Below are positions 13,900 through 20,089 of a stretch of DNA of 29,403 nt, in pieces. The notes beneath the pieces are model-generated. The model worked only from the letters and a program-made list of their open reading frames with translations, was not told where the DNA came from and made no database searches. The stretch spans positions 1 to 29,403 of IMG/VR virus record IMGVR_UViG_3300042523_001055. One strand, 5' to 3'. Both the position numbers and the translations under genes were made by a program. Origin of the DNA: a virus. Each line of letters begins with the position of its first letter. Position 1 is the first letter of the stretch.

Positions 13900-14388
13900 T
13901 CAGAGAGGGGTGACCGTGATCTTTGGACCACCGTCGTAGGACCACGCCTTGCCACCCCACCACATAATCATCTCGTCGATGTCTTCCTTGAGGTCGGCAG
14001 GCTTCGTCTCGCCGGCGTGACCACCGTGGCAACGCACCTCGTAATGCAGGATGATGCGCGGTCCATCGACGCACAGGGAATTCAGCTCGACCTTGGTGAA
14101 GGTCAAACCGATGTTACCCAGGTCGAGATTCTCGACGTGGCGGGCGTCTTCGACGTCGGCCTCCGTCGCGTCCTTGCCCGACGCGGTGCGGGCATCGACG
14201 ATCACTTCGAACCGGCCCTTGCACGGCTTCGGGTCCTTCGACAGCACGACGGCCTTGATGCTGTTCTCGCAGTACTCGCCTTCGCCTCGGCCCTCCTCTT
14301 CGTAGGCCATCTCGATGGCATCCTTCTTGTTCTTCGCGGTCACTTCCGTGACGATGTCCACGTTGCGGACGACTTGATACTTGGGCAT
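13900..14388 (-). CDS. Unknown alpha/beta protein (162 aa)
   Basis: ATG read from 14388. The N-terminal MPKYQVVRNVDIVTEVTAKN then KKDAIEMAYEEEGRGEGEY is a beta-alpha pattern seen in many small phage proteins (a strand pair followed by a helix with ..EAIE.A.). Several Cys and His residues occur near the C-terminus (LCVDGPRIILHYEVRCHGGH), possibly a metal site. No named family. Confidence 0.6.
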   Translation of the reverse strand: MPKYQVVRNVDIVTEVTAKNKKDAIEMAYEEEGRGEGEYCENSIKAVVLSKDPKPCKGRFEVIVDARTASGKDATEADVEDARHVENLDLGNIGLTFTKVELNSLCVDGPRIILHYEVRCHGGHAGETKPADLKEDIDEMIMWWGGKAWSYDGGPKITVTPL

Positions 14389-14392
14389 AGGA

Positions 14393-14584
14393 TCAGGCGG
14401 TGGGCAGGTTGGACTCAAGGAACTCCACGACGCGTTCGTCCATACGGACGACGTCGCGGAGGCGGAGCAGTTCGAAGCCGTTGACGCCTTCGGCTTCAGC
14501 CTGCTTGAGGTCGGTTCGGGATTCGGTGAGGTAATCGTTCGCCCGCGAGAGCAGGCGAGCGTGTTCGGTCTGTTTTTCGTTCAT
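14393..14584 (-). CDS. Small helical unknown protein (63 aa)
   Basis: ATG read from 14584, with the CCCAACCCAACAAA leader. Nearly all helical and charged (EHARLLSRANDYLTESRTDL), so a coiled coil or a partner-binding protein is likely. Four bases separate its stop from the next start. Confidence 0.6.
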   Translation of the reverse strand: MNEKQTEHARLLSRANDYLTESRTDLKQAEAEGVNGFELLRLRDVVRMDERVVEFLESNLPTA

Positions 14585-14616
14585 TTTGTTGGGTTGGGAT
14601 GAATTGATGTAGGGAT

Positions 14617-14928
14617 TCAGTTTTTGAAGTCGAGCGACAATCGCTTCGCCTCGCGCAGTTCCTTCGACAGACGGCCTTCACCGTCGATGATGTGGTCCTC
14701 GTCAAAGAAAGGGTTGTACGCCCATACGGCATACGAACCCGGCCCGAACGTGATTCGGCAATGCTCGTACTCACCGCCAAGGGTGATCTCCGCGTCGTAC
14801 TCTTCCGAGCCCGCTTCGTAGTCCTCGATGGGGATGCCCATACGCGTTACCACGTCGCAGACCCAGTTCTTGAACGCCTTCTCGGTCATCTTCGCCACGA
14901 TGGCGGGGTTGAGGTCGATGAAGTCCAT
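14617..14928 (-). CDS. Small acidic unknown protein (103 aa)
   Basis: ATG read from 14928, one base after the previous stop (TGA-T-ATG), which suggests reinitiation. Helical start (AIVAKMTEKAFKNWVCDVV), then a beta-rich middle with several aromatic residues (CRITFGPGSYAVWAYNPFFD). Acidic overall. Function unknown. Confidence 0.6.
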   Translation of the reverse strand: MDFIDLNPAIVAKMTEKAFKNWVCDVVTRMGIPIEDYEAGSEEYDAEITLGGEYEHCRITFGPGSYAVWAYNPFFDEDHIIDGEGRLSKELREAKRLSLDFKN

Positions 14929-14929
14929 A

Positions 14930-15370
14930 TCAGAGGATCTCCTCGATGGCCTTCTCGGCCTGTTCGGCGGTCATCTCGCCACCGTGTTCCTCTTCGACGC
15001 CCTCATACGCGTCCTTCAGCTCGTCGTCACGTTCGTGGGCCTCTTCGACCCTGGCACAATAGTTCGCCATCCGGTTGCCCTCATAGGCATAATGGACCTG
15101 GCTCATATAGTGGTCCTTCGCCATCAGGTTGTCCCCGTAGCGGTCGCCCTCCTTGCCGTGTTCGTACGACATCTGGTCGCAGTCGGCCTCGACCACGCTC
15201 GCCATCGCGTGGAGGATGTTCGCGAGGTGGATCACGGCCTCGATGCGGTCATCGTGGCCTGCCAGTTCCTGCGCGACCAGTTCGTAGTCGGCCTTCGTGG
15301 GCTCTTTGTGGATGATGCTCCAGAGGGCCTTGAAGCCCTCCGTGTTGGTCTTGTCGGGTTTTTTGCTCAT
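14930..15370 (-). CDS. Helical acidic unknown protein (146 aa)
   Basis: ATG read from 15370 (MSKKPDKTNTEG), with an A/C-rich leader. Strongly helical, with many His, Met, Asp and Glu residues (HDDRIEAVIHLANILHAMAS, then DRYGDNLMAKDHYMSQVHYA). The C-terminus is acidic (HGGEMTAEQAEKAIEEIL). No family recognised. Confidence 0.6.
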   Translation of the reverse strand: MSKKPDKTNTEGFKALWSIIHKEPTKADYELVAQELAGHDDRIEAVIHLANILHAMASVVEADCDQMSYEHGKEGDRYGDNLMAKDHYMSQVHYAYEGNRMANYCARVEEAHERDDELKDAYEGVEEEHGGEMTAEQAEKAIEEIL

Positions 15371-15384
15371 TGGTGTGGGAGAAA

Positions 15385-15483
15385 TTATCGGTTCTTGATG
15401 ATCCACAGGGTCACGCAGACCGCGAAGAGGACGAAGAAGATGAAGAGGGCGAACGAGTCGCCCCTAGACAGGGTGCAAAGCAT
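15385..15483 (-). CDS. Tiny single-pass membrane protein (32 aa)
   Basis: ATG read from 15483, TAA ending at 15385. Residues 11-28 are one hydrophobic segment rich in Phe (FALFIFFVLFAVCVTLWI), flanked by Arg-Gly-Asp before and Lys-Asn-Arg after. It fills the gap between two genes of the same operon on the same strand, four bases after the upstream stop. Could act on the host membrane or as a small regulator. Confidence 0.55.
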   Translation of the reverse strand: MLCTLSRGDSFALFIFFVLFAVCVTLWIIKNR

Positions 15484-15487
15484 AGGT

Positions 15488-15844
15488 TTAGTTGTGGAAC
15501 TTGATGCCAGTGGGCTTGACCTCCCCGACCATCCAGTCGTCGGGCTCATTGACGATTGCGGTGGCCTCAAGGATATCCTCCTGCACCTGGCTCTTGCCGA
15601 AGCGAGACGGGAAGGACGCCTCGATACGGTAGTAGACGTGGACCGTGCCAGGGCTCGCGACGTGGTAGTCATCGACCACGACGTCGTCCAAGATGATCGC
15701 GTCGTGCTGGCATTCCAGCCATTCTTCGAACTCCGGGCATTCATCCAGCCACCAGCCTTCGACGGCCTGCGGGGTCTGGTGCGCGGGGAAGGTGAACGTG
15801 ACCTTGACGCCCAAGGTCACGCGGGAGAGGTTGTCTTCGCTCAT
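15488..15844 (-). CDS. Acidic beta-rich unknown protein (118 aa)
   Basis: ATG read from 15844, one base after the previous stop. Core strands VTLGVKVTFTFPAHQTP and TVHVYYRIEASFPS, with an acidic segment between (LDECPEFEEWLECQHDAIIL). The strand-then-TP...DE pattern loosely resembles its upstream neighbour at 15846-16322, so the two may be distant relatives. Confidence 0.6.
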   Translation of the reverse strand: MSEDNLSRVTLGVKVTFTFPAHQTPQAVEGWWLDECPEFEEWLECQHDAIILDDVVVDDYHVASPGTVHVYYRIEASFPSRFGKSQVQEDILEATAIVNEPDDWMVGEVKPTGIKFHN

Positions 15845-15845
15845 A

Positions 15846-16322
15846 TCAGAGTCCTTGGTCGATGACGTTGAGGGAGAAGTCGCAAGCGTACTCTTCCAGC
15901 GAATCCCCGATGGGGTCTTCGACGATGAGGTTTAGCTCGTCGATGAAAAGGTCCTTGGCCTTCTCTTTCGTCGTCCCCGCCGGCACTTTGTAGCGGAAGC
16001 GGGCGATCAGTCGGAACTCGATGGTCCAGTAGTCTTCGTCGTCATCGATGTCGCGGTTCGGGTCAACGTCTTCGACGTCGTCCAGGTTGTACGCGTCGCA
16101 GTAGACCACGTCGCAGTAGTCAGCCCACGCGGTCAGGCTCGGCTGGACGACGCCTTCGAACGTGTCGGTCGGCTTCGCCTTGATGATTTCTTCGACGTAC
16201 TGGAGCGTCTTCGCCTTCACGCCCACGGACGAATTGCCGTAGGTGAAATGCTCGTAGCGGGTGACGTCGATATCGACGACGAAAACGTGTTCGTCGAATT
16301 TCTGGAGGTTGAACTTGCTCAT
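15846..16322 (-). CDS. Strongly acidic unknown protein (158 aa)
   Basis: ATG read from 16322, with the leader CCCAACCCAAAAAT. By count about 35 acidic versus 15 basic residues. An acidic loop (DDVEDVDPNRDIDDDEDYW) is followed by a beta strand (TIEFRLIARFRYKVPAGTT) and a helix (KEKAKDLFIDELNLIVEDP). Such acidity can mimic DNA, a known strategy of phage anti-restriction proteins, but there is no direct evidence for that here. Confidence 0.6.
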   Translation of the reverse strand: MSKFNLQKFDEHVFVVDIDVTRYEHFTYGNSSVGVKAKTLQYVEEIIKAKPTDTFEGVVQPSLTAWADYCDVVYCDAYNLDDVEDVDPNRDIDDDEDYWTIEFRLIARFRYKVPAGTTKEKAKDLFIDELNLIVEDPIGDSLEEYACDFSLNVIDQGL

Positions 16323-16339
16323 ATTTTTGGGTTGGGAAA

Positions 16340-16630
16340 TTAGATTTCGCTCATTGTGCTGGCGACGAACGTGCTGAACGCGCACCAATGCCCGACGTGG
16401 TCCTCGTCGCGGAAGCCGTCCAGGGTATAGTCCCCACGGATCATCCCGGCCTTCGCCATAACCGCGAAGACCGCCTGCCTGTGGTTTTCCTCGTTCGACA
16501 GGGAGTAATCCCACGCGACGGACGCGGTGATACGCTCGGGCGAACGCAGTCGCGTCACCGCCTTCGCGGTGATTCGCGAGCCCCGAGTGTTAGTCGGGCC
16601 CGAGTACTTGGTGGTAATATATGCAATCAT
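16340..16630 (-). CDS. Unknown protein (96 aa)
   Basis: ATG read from 16630. Basic N-terminal half with strands (MIAYITTKYSGPTN, then ITAKAVTRLRSPERITASVA), then helical ENHRQAVFAVMAKAGM. The middle motif VAWDYSLSNEENHRQAVFAV is distinctive but not recognised. Part of the minus-strand operon. Confidence 0.6.
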   Translation of the reverse strand: MIAYITTKYSGPTNTRGSRITAKAVTRLRSPERITASVAWDYSLSNEENHRQAVFAVMAKAGMIRGDYTLDGFRDEDHVGHWCAFSTFVASTMSEI

Positions 16631-16644
16631 CGGTTCAGCTGGAT

Positions 16645-17076
16645 TTAGTATTTGTCGGGGTAGATGAAGAGAAGACCGGCCTCGGAGCAATGCTCAAGGT
16701 CTTCGACGTACTCCACGACGCCCACGACGTCGTCGGAGTGAGAAGGGGTAGAGCAGAAGTCCCCGTCGATATCGCAGTCGGGGTCGGCAGGTCCGCCACC
16801 GAACCAGCCACCGAAGACCTCGTCGGAGATAAGGGACTCACGGGCCTTCGCGGTGAGAGATCGGTACAAGAGGCCGGCGACCTTCACGGGGATGAAGGCC
16901 GAGAGGTAGTGCCATTCGTTTGAATGCAGGGCGGGCTTGGCGGTGACCGCGCGAACCTCCCGCAGGGTGAGCAGGTCCGAGGGCTTCACTTCGAAGCCCT
17001 GGCCCTTCCGCTTGCGATACGCGTTGAGCATATAGCAGGCGGACTGGATGCACTTGTTTTCGTTTTCGGTTCTCAT
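16645..17076 (-). CDS. Unknown protein (143 aa)
   Basis: The start is the ATG read from 17076, just after the stop of the next upstream gene (TAA, seven bases, ATG). The first half is helical and basic (SACYMLNAYRKRKGQGFEVK); the second is acidic with Gly/Asp loops (GGWFGGGPADPDCDIDGD). Five Cys residues are spread through it. No family recognised. Confidence 0.6.
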   Translation of the reverse strand: MRTENENKCIQSACYMLNAYRKRKGQGFEVKPSDLLTLREVRAVTAKPALHSNEWHYLSAFIPVKVAGLLYRSLTAKARESLISDEVFGGWFGGGPADPDCDIDGDFCSTPSHSDDVVGVVEYVEDLEHCSEAGLLFIYPDKY

Positions 17077-17083
17077 AGGGGAA

Positions 17084-17242
17084 TTATTCGCCTTGGTCAT
17101 AGTCGCTCACCTCCTGGTGGAGGTCCTTGGGCTTGTAGTCGCCATTCGCGACGTCAGCGATGATTTCGAGGGCCTGCTCCAGCGTATTGTCAGAGCCGAG
17201 CCACGCGAGGACCTCGTCAGAGGTGATTTTGATTTTGGGCAT
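17084..17242 (-). CDS. Small unknown protein (52 aa)
   Basis: ATG read from 17242, TAA ending at 17084. Product MPKIKITSDEVLAWLGSDNT followed by LEQALEIIADVANGDYKP and an acidic end. It fits exactly between two neighbours on the same strand and shows a coherent strand-helix-helix pattern. Too short for most gene callers. Function unknown. Confidence 0.6.
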   Translation of the reverse strand: MPKIKITSDEVLAWLGSDNTLEQALEIIADVANGDYKPKDLHQEVSDYDQGE

Positions 17243-17253
17243 AAGAGTAGAGA

Positions 17254-17649
17254 TCAGCCGTAGATGGTTTCACCGTAGACCGCGACCTGGAGGATTGCCC
17301 CCGAGTCGATGACGTCCATCTCGCCCGCGATGTCTTCGTCGCCCGCGAGAAGCCGGAGAATCATCAACGCGTGATGCGACGGCATCTTATCAAGGTTGAA
17401 CCGCTCCGCGAGACGCTTGCCCAGCTCCTCCGCAGTCATTCGAATCGGCTCAAGGCTGATGCCTTCGACGTCGTCATTCGGGTAGACGGTGACCTCGGCA
17501 CGGAAACCTTTGTCGGTTTCGCCGTGCTTATAGGTCGTCCACTTTTTGTAGTCTTCACGCGTATACGAACCGCCTTCAGTGGCAGTCACGATGACGTAAG
17601 ACAGGGCCTCAAGGGCCTTATCACTTAACGGGAGTATTGGAGTAATCAT
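17254..17649 (-). CDS. Unknown protein, first gene of the minus-strand operon (131 aa)
   Basis: ATG read from 17649. Helical N-terminus (ILPLSDKALEALSYVIVTAT), then mixed alpha/beta (FRAEVTVYPNDDVEGISL) and an acidic C-terminal part (LLAGDEDIAGEMDVIDSG). The direct repeats at 17687-17743 and a terminator lie just upstream, so the operon promoter is probably in that gap; the TTGACG formed by the complement of 17690-17695 may be its -35. Function unknown. Confidence 0.6.
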   Translation of the reverse strand: MITPILPLSDKALEALSYVIVTATEGGSYTREDYKKWTTYKHGETDKGFRAEVTVYPNDDVEGISLEPIRMTAEELGKRLAERFNLDKMPSHHALMILRLLAGDEDIAGEMDVIDSGAILQVAVYGETIYG

Positions 17650-17686
17650 AGGGAGGAAGGACCTACAAAGTGTCGGACTCTTCCCG

Positions 17687-17743
17687 CTCGTCAAGGCTCT
17701 TTCTCGGGCTCGTCCAGGCTCGTCCAGGCCGGTCTCGTCCAGG
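17687..17743. repeat. Direct repeats in the promoter region of the minus operon
   Basis: CTCGTCCAGG occurs at 17709-17718, 17719-17728 and 17734-17743, and a variant CTCGTCAAGG at 17687-17696. On the transcribed (minus) strand the units read CCTGGACGAG, and the variant reads CCTTGACGAG, which contains a TTGACG -35-like hexamer. The array could bind an activator or repressor of the operon. Confidence 0.65.
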
Positions 17744-17749
17744 CACAAA

Positions 17750-17769
17750 AAAGGCCCGCTAGGGCCTTT
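17750..17769 (-). terminator. Intrinsic terminator of the GP88 operon
   Basis: AAAGGCCC (17750-17757), loop GCTA, GGGCCTTT (17762-17769). On the minus strand the stem is followed by TTTTTT, so it terminates leftward transcription coming from 17789-19577 and separates the two minus-strand operons. Confidence 0.8.
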
Positions 17770-17788
17770 CGATCGCCGGCGGGAAGGG

Positions 17789-18115
17789 TCACCCCTTCCG
17801 CTTGCGCCCCTTGCGGTTAAGCCCGTTAAAGGCAAACCCCAGGAACAAAAGGGAAAGGAAGCGGGCACGGTCCGCAACCTTTCCGAATCCTTCAACGCCT
17901 GACGCGTCGCGGACCGCCTCAAGGGCCTTTGCAACGGTTGCAAGGGCCTTGGACATATCCTCGGACCGGCCTGCCTTAAGGCCCATTGCAACCTCAAGGT
18001 CCGCTCGTGCTTCGGCAATCGTTTGATTTAAAGGGGAGAGACTCCCCTTCAGCTCGATCGCGGAAAGCAGGCGGGAAACTTGGAATGCCTCCTGCATAAG
18101 GTCCGCTTTAAGCAT
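17789..18115 (-). CDS. Helical unknown protein (108 aa)
   Basis: ATG read from 18115, overlapping the previous gene by eight bases. Mostly helical (EAFQVSRLLSAIELKGSL, then LATVAKALEAVRDASG), with a hydrophobic segment near the end (ARFLSLLFLGFAFNGLN) and a very basic tail (RKGRKRKG), so membrane attachment is possible. Last gene of its operon. Confidence 0.55.
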   Translation of the reverse strand: MLKADLMQEAFQVSRLLSAIELKGSLSPLNQTIAEARADLEVAMGLKAGRSEDMSKALATVAKALEAVRDASGVEGFGKVADRARFLSLLFLGFAFNGLNRKGRKRKG

Positions 18116-18533
18116 AAAAACCGCCCTCCAGGTGCTTGCGGACCATATCCAGCCCGCGAAGAGCCTGCCCGCTGGTCAATTGTTCCGGGTTGTTTTCCGC
18201 CCAGTAAACAACCGCTTCCGCGGTCCGTTCGTCTTCTATAGGCTCGAGCCCGTAAATCATATTTAGGGCGCGCATATGTCCGACGGTAGGGGCAAGGTCC
18301 GTTGCAATCCATTGCCGGCCCTTGCCAGGGGTAGGCAGGCTATTGTCGGAAAGGACCAGCGTCGGAAACCAACCGAAGCGGGCGAAGCAATGGGAAACAA
18401 CTTTGCCCGCGTCGCGTTTGCTCAAAAGCATAAACGCTTGTTCCGTCCGCGTCACTTCGTCGAACGGTTCAATTTCATAATCCTGGCAAGCTGAATGAAG
18501 CCTTGCCCGCTGGTTTTTTATTAGGGGGAGCAT
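18108..18533 (-). CDS. Unknown protein (141 aa)
   Basis: The start is the ATG read from 18533 (MLPLIKNQRARLHSA), one base after the stop of the 49-residue gene (TAA-T-ATG). A longer frame back to 18650 exists but would need a TTG start inside that gene. Alpha/beta mix with GWFPTLVLSDNSLPTPGKGR and a helical end (EQLTSGQALRGLDMVRKH). No family recognised. Confidence 0.6.
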   Translation of the reverse strand: MLPLIKNQRARLHSACQDYEIEPFDEVTRTEQAFMLLSKRDAGKVVSHCFARFGWFPTLVLSDNSLPTPGKGRQWIATDLAPTVGHMRALNMIYGLEPIEDERTAEAVVYWAENNPEQLTSGQALRGLDMVRKHLEGGFYA

Positions 18534-18534
18534 A

Positions 18535-18684
18535 TTATTTAGGGGAAATTTGTTTATGCATTTTTGCATACATTGCACGGTTTTCCGCGTGGACCTTTGA
18601 CCAGTAAAGAGACCTTTCCCTTTCCTCTTTTGTTTTTTTCCGCTTCGCAAAAGGAAGCGGACGCGACGCGTAAGGCTTTTTCAT
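18535..18684 (-). CDS. Small basic unknown protein (49 aa)
   Basis: ATG read from 18684, TAA ending at 18535. Product MKKPYASRPLPFAKRKKTKE followed by a helical basic stretch (RSLYWSKVHAENRAMYAKMH). It lies 13 bases after the GP88-family gene and is joined to the next start by TAA-T-ATG. It overlaps another frame that begins with a poor TTG start, so this reading is preferred. Confidence 0.55.
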   Translation of the reverse strand: MKKPYASRPLPFAKRKKTKEERERSLYWSKVHAENRAMYAKMHKQISPK

Positions 18685-18697
18685 ATTGTGCCAGGGG

Positions 18698-19447
18698 TTA
18701 AACGTTAACGACGAATCCGCTTTTGTCCTTCCGGGCTTTGCCTTTTGCCTTAAGGACCGCGATCCGTCCGCGACGGTCCGACGCGGGCCCGTCTAGAAAA
18801 CGCAGGTCCGACGCGTCCGCGTCGAATGCTTCGAACGTTTGCCCGTTTAGCTGAATCCCTTTGCCAGGTATCCACCCCTTGCAAACCATTGCAACGTTTA
18901 CGCCGGCCCGCAACAGGTCCGACGCGGTTTGTCCGTTCGTTTCAGAATAAGAAAAGGTTAAATGATAATTGGCCGGCATTTTACCCTTTGCCCAATCGGA
19001 CGCGCGTCGCGGGCTTTTGGTATAGTCGTAAAATTGAACCGCGTTGAACCGTTCGAACGTCGAACGGAAAAGGGTTTCAACCGTAAGGTCCGACGTGCCA
19101 TTAAGACGGATTACAGGGGTAAGCCCGTCGCGATCCGCTTTACGGACTAGGGCGGAAATTTCCTTTTCTAATTGAACCTGGAAAGCGGACCGGTCTTTAA
19201 AGAAAAACCGCGTCCGCTTTACGCGGGCTTTATTTATTTCCTTAAAGACACCGGCACGGCCCGCAGTGAAAAGGCAAACCGCTTCGCAAGCGGGCGACGC
19301 GTGGACACAAACCGTACCCAGGCCCGCGACGGTTGCCGGTGCAAGGTAGCAAATACCAGTTAGGTAACCTTTGCCCGTGCCCTTGCTTGTCTTCGCGTCC
19401 GCGTTAACGGAAAGCAGTTTAATGACCTTTTGTAGTTTCGTTTTCAT
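18698..19447 (-). CDS. GP88-family phage protein
   Basis: 249 residues, ATG read from 19447. SKGTGKGYLTGICYLAPATV, then a cysteine set (C33, C47, C54, C58) in VCVHASPACEAVCLFTAGRA, then KARVKRTRFFF and VIRLNGTSDL. This matches the GP88 family of mycobacteriophages and other phages, which share SKG..GYLTG..LAP, the CxxxC region and the R.N..SD motif. The function of the family is not known to me; the four cysteines could bind a metal. Preceded by a small membrane-protein gene one base away. Confidence 0.75.
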   Translation of the reverse strand: MKTKLQKVIKLLSVNADAKTSKGTGKGYLTGICYLAPATVAGLGTVCVHASPACEAVCLFTAGRAGVFKEINKARVKRTRFFFKDRSAFQVQLEKEISALVRKADRDGLTPVIRLNGTSDLTVETLFRSTFERFNAVQFYDYTKSPRRASDWAKGKMPANYHLTFSYSETNGQTASDLLRAGVNVAMVCKGWIPGKGIQLNGQTFEAFDADASDLRFLDGPASDRRGRIAVLKAKGKARKDKSGFVVNV

Positions 19448-19448
19448 A

Positions 19449-19577
19449 TTAGGAGAGGGAAAGAATGAAGCGACGGATCGCGGGCCCGTAACCTAGGCAA
19501 AGGGCCAAGGGCCAGGACAGAATAACGCCGGCGAGAATGACGCGGGCAAGGGTCTCTTTCGTTTTAGGGGTGAACAT
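19449..19577 (-). CDS. Small single-pass membrane protein (42 aa)
   Basis: ATG read from 19577, TAA at 19449-19451, with one base between the stop and the GP88-family start. Product MFTPKTKETLARVILAGVIL then SWPLALCLGYGPAIRRFILS: residues 12-31 form a membrane segment. First gene of the operon. Supported by the stop-start coupling and the hydrophobic pattern. Function unknown. Confidence 0.55.
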   Translation of the reverse strand: MFTPKTKETLARVILAGVILSWPLALCLGYGPAIRRFILSLS

Positions 19578-19692
19578 AGGACCGCGACACAAGCCCGCAG
19601 GCCCGGGCAAGGCAAGGGGAATTTAACACGCGTAAACCTTTGCCTACCCCTTTCCCGTCTCATCCGTTCGTCTCGCGGGCGGGCGAGACCCT

Positions 19693-19837
19693 ACCCCTTG
19701 CCTTGCGATCCCCTGGCACGGTTGCGCGTCGCGACGTTCGGCAGCTGCCCGCCCCCTTCCCTCTTAACCTGGCACGGGCACGGGCGAAGCCCGGGCCTAG
19801 TGATCACCCCTTGCCAGTGGTAAACCTACCCCTTGCC
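19693..19837. repeat. ACCCCTTGCC direct repeats
   Basis: ACCCCTTGCC lies at 19693-19702, 19806-19815 and 19828-19837, and CCCCTTGCC inverted at 19611-19619. CCTGGCACG at 19712-19720 and 19769-19777, inverted near 19859-19867, adds a second motif. Confidence 0.6.
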
Positions 19838-19898
19838 CGCCCTATCCCTACCCTTCCCCGTGCCAGGTTAAGCCCGCGACGGGCCTAGGCCCGGGCTT
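19763..19898. repeat. Two interleaved long inverted repeats
   Basis: CTTAACCTGGCACGGG (19763-19778) is the exact reverse complement of CCCGTGCCAGGTTAAG (19857-19872), and AAGCCCGGGCCTAG (19787-19800) of CTAGGCCCGGGCTT (19885-19898). The order is A, B, A', B', so both cannot form one simple hairpin. Arms of 16 and 14 bp are far longer than expected by chance. Confidence 0.7.
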
Positions 19899-19930
19899 TG
19901 TACCTGGCAAAGCGACGCAACAGGGGGAGC

Positions 19931-19952
19931 TCCGCGACGTCTCCGCGACGTC
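19931..19952. repeat. 11-bp tandem duplication
   Basis: TCCGCGACGTC is repeated directly twice (19931-19941, 19942-19952) and followed by a third TCC. Each unit contains the palindrome GACGTC, a common core of dimeric regulator sites. Confidence 0.6.
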
Positions 19953-20052
19953 TCCAACCCCCCACCACCCCCCCTTTTTCCGAGACCGTTTTCATCCCAT
20001 CCCCCTCTCGCTAAAATTTCTATTTTCAAAAAACTTTCTCCTACATCCGATC

Positions 20053-20081
20053 TCTTGCTTATAAACACCAATTGGTACACT
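20053..20081 (+). promoter_or_regulatory. Putative promoter of the virion operon, nearly leaderless
   Basis: TCTTGC (20053-20058) and TACACT (20076-20081) are 17 bp apart. The expected start of transcription, near 20088, is within about two bases of the ATG at 20090, leaving no room for a Shine-Dalgarno sequence. The -35 is weak. Confidence 0.45.
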
Positions 20082-20089
20082 ATCCGCAC

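Larger units (their letters stand above)
19578..20089. other. Divergent intergenic region with many repeats, candidate origin or control region
   Basis: 512 bases between the leftward GP88 operon and the rightward virion operon. No convincing gene is present. It holds interleaved inverted repeats, four copies of CCCCTTGCC, repeated CCTGGCAC, an 11-bp tandem duplication, a long C/T-rich stretch and finally an A/T-rich stretch near 20015-20065. Clustered iterons followed by an A/T-rich segment are seen in replication origins and in operator arrays. Confidence 0.5.

Noticed and set aside
14828-15865. A 345-codon plus-strand frame across the minus-strand accessory operon
   Set aside because: It spans several well-formed minus-strand genes with stop-T-ATG coupling and looks like their antisense.
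17687-17743. Possible CRISPR array
   Set aside because: The repeat unit is only 10 bp, two copies are directly adjacent and there are no spacers of constant length.
19640-19888. An 82-codon Pro/Arg-rich plus-strand frame in the divergent region
   Set aside because: The composition reflects repeated C-rich motifs. It covers the long inverted repeats and lacks a credible start.
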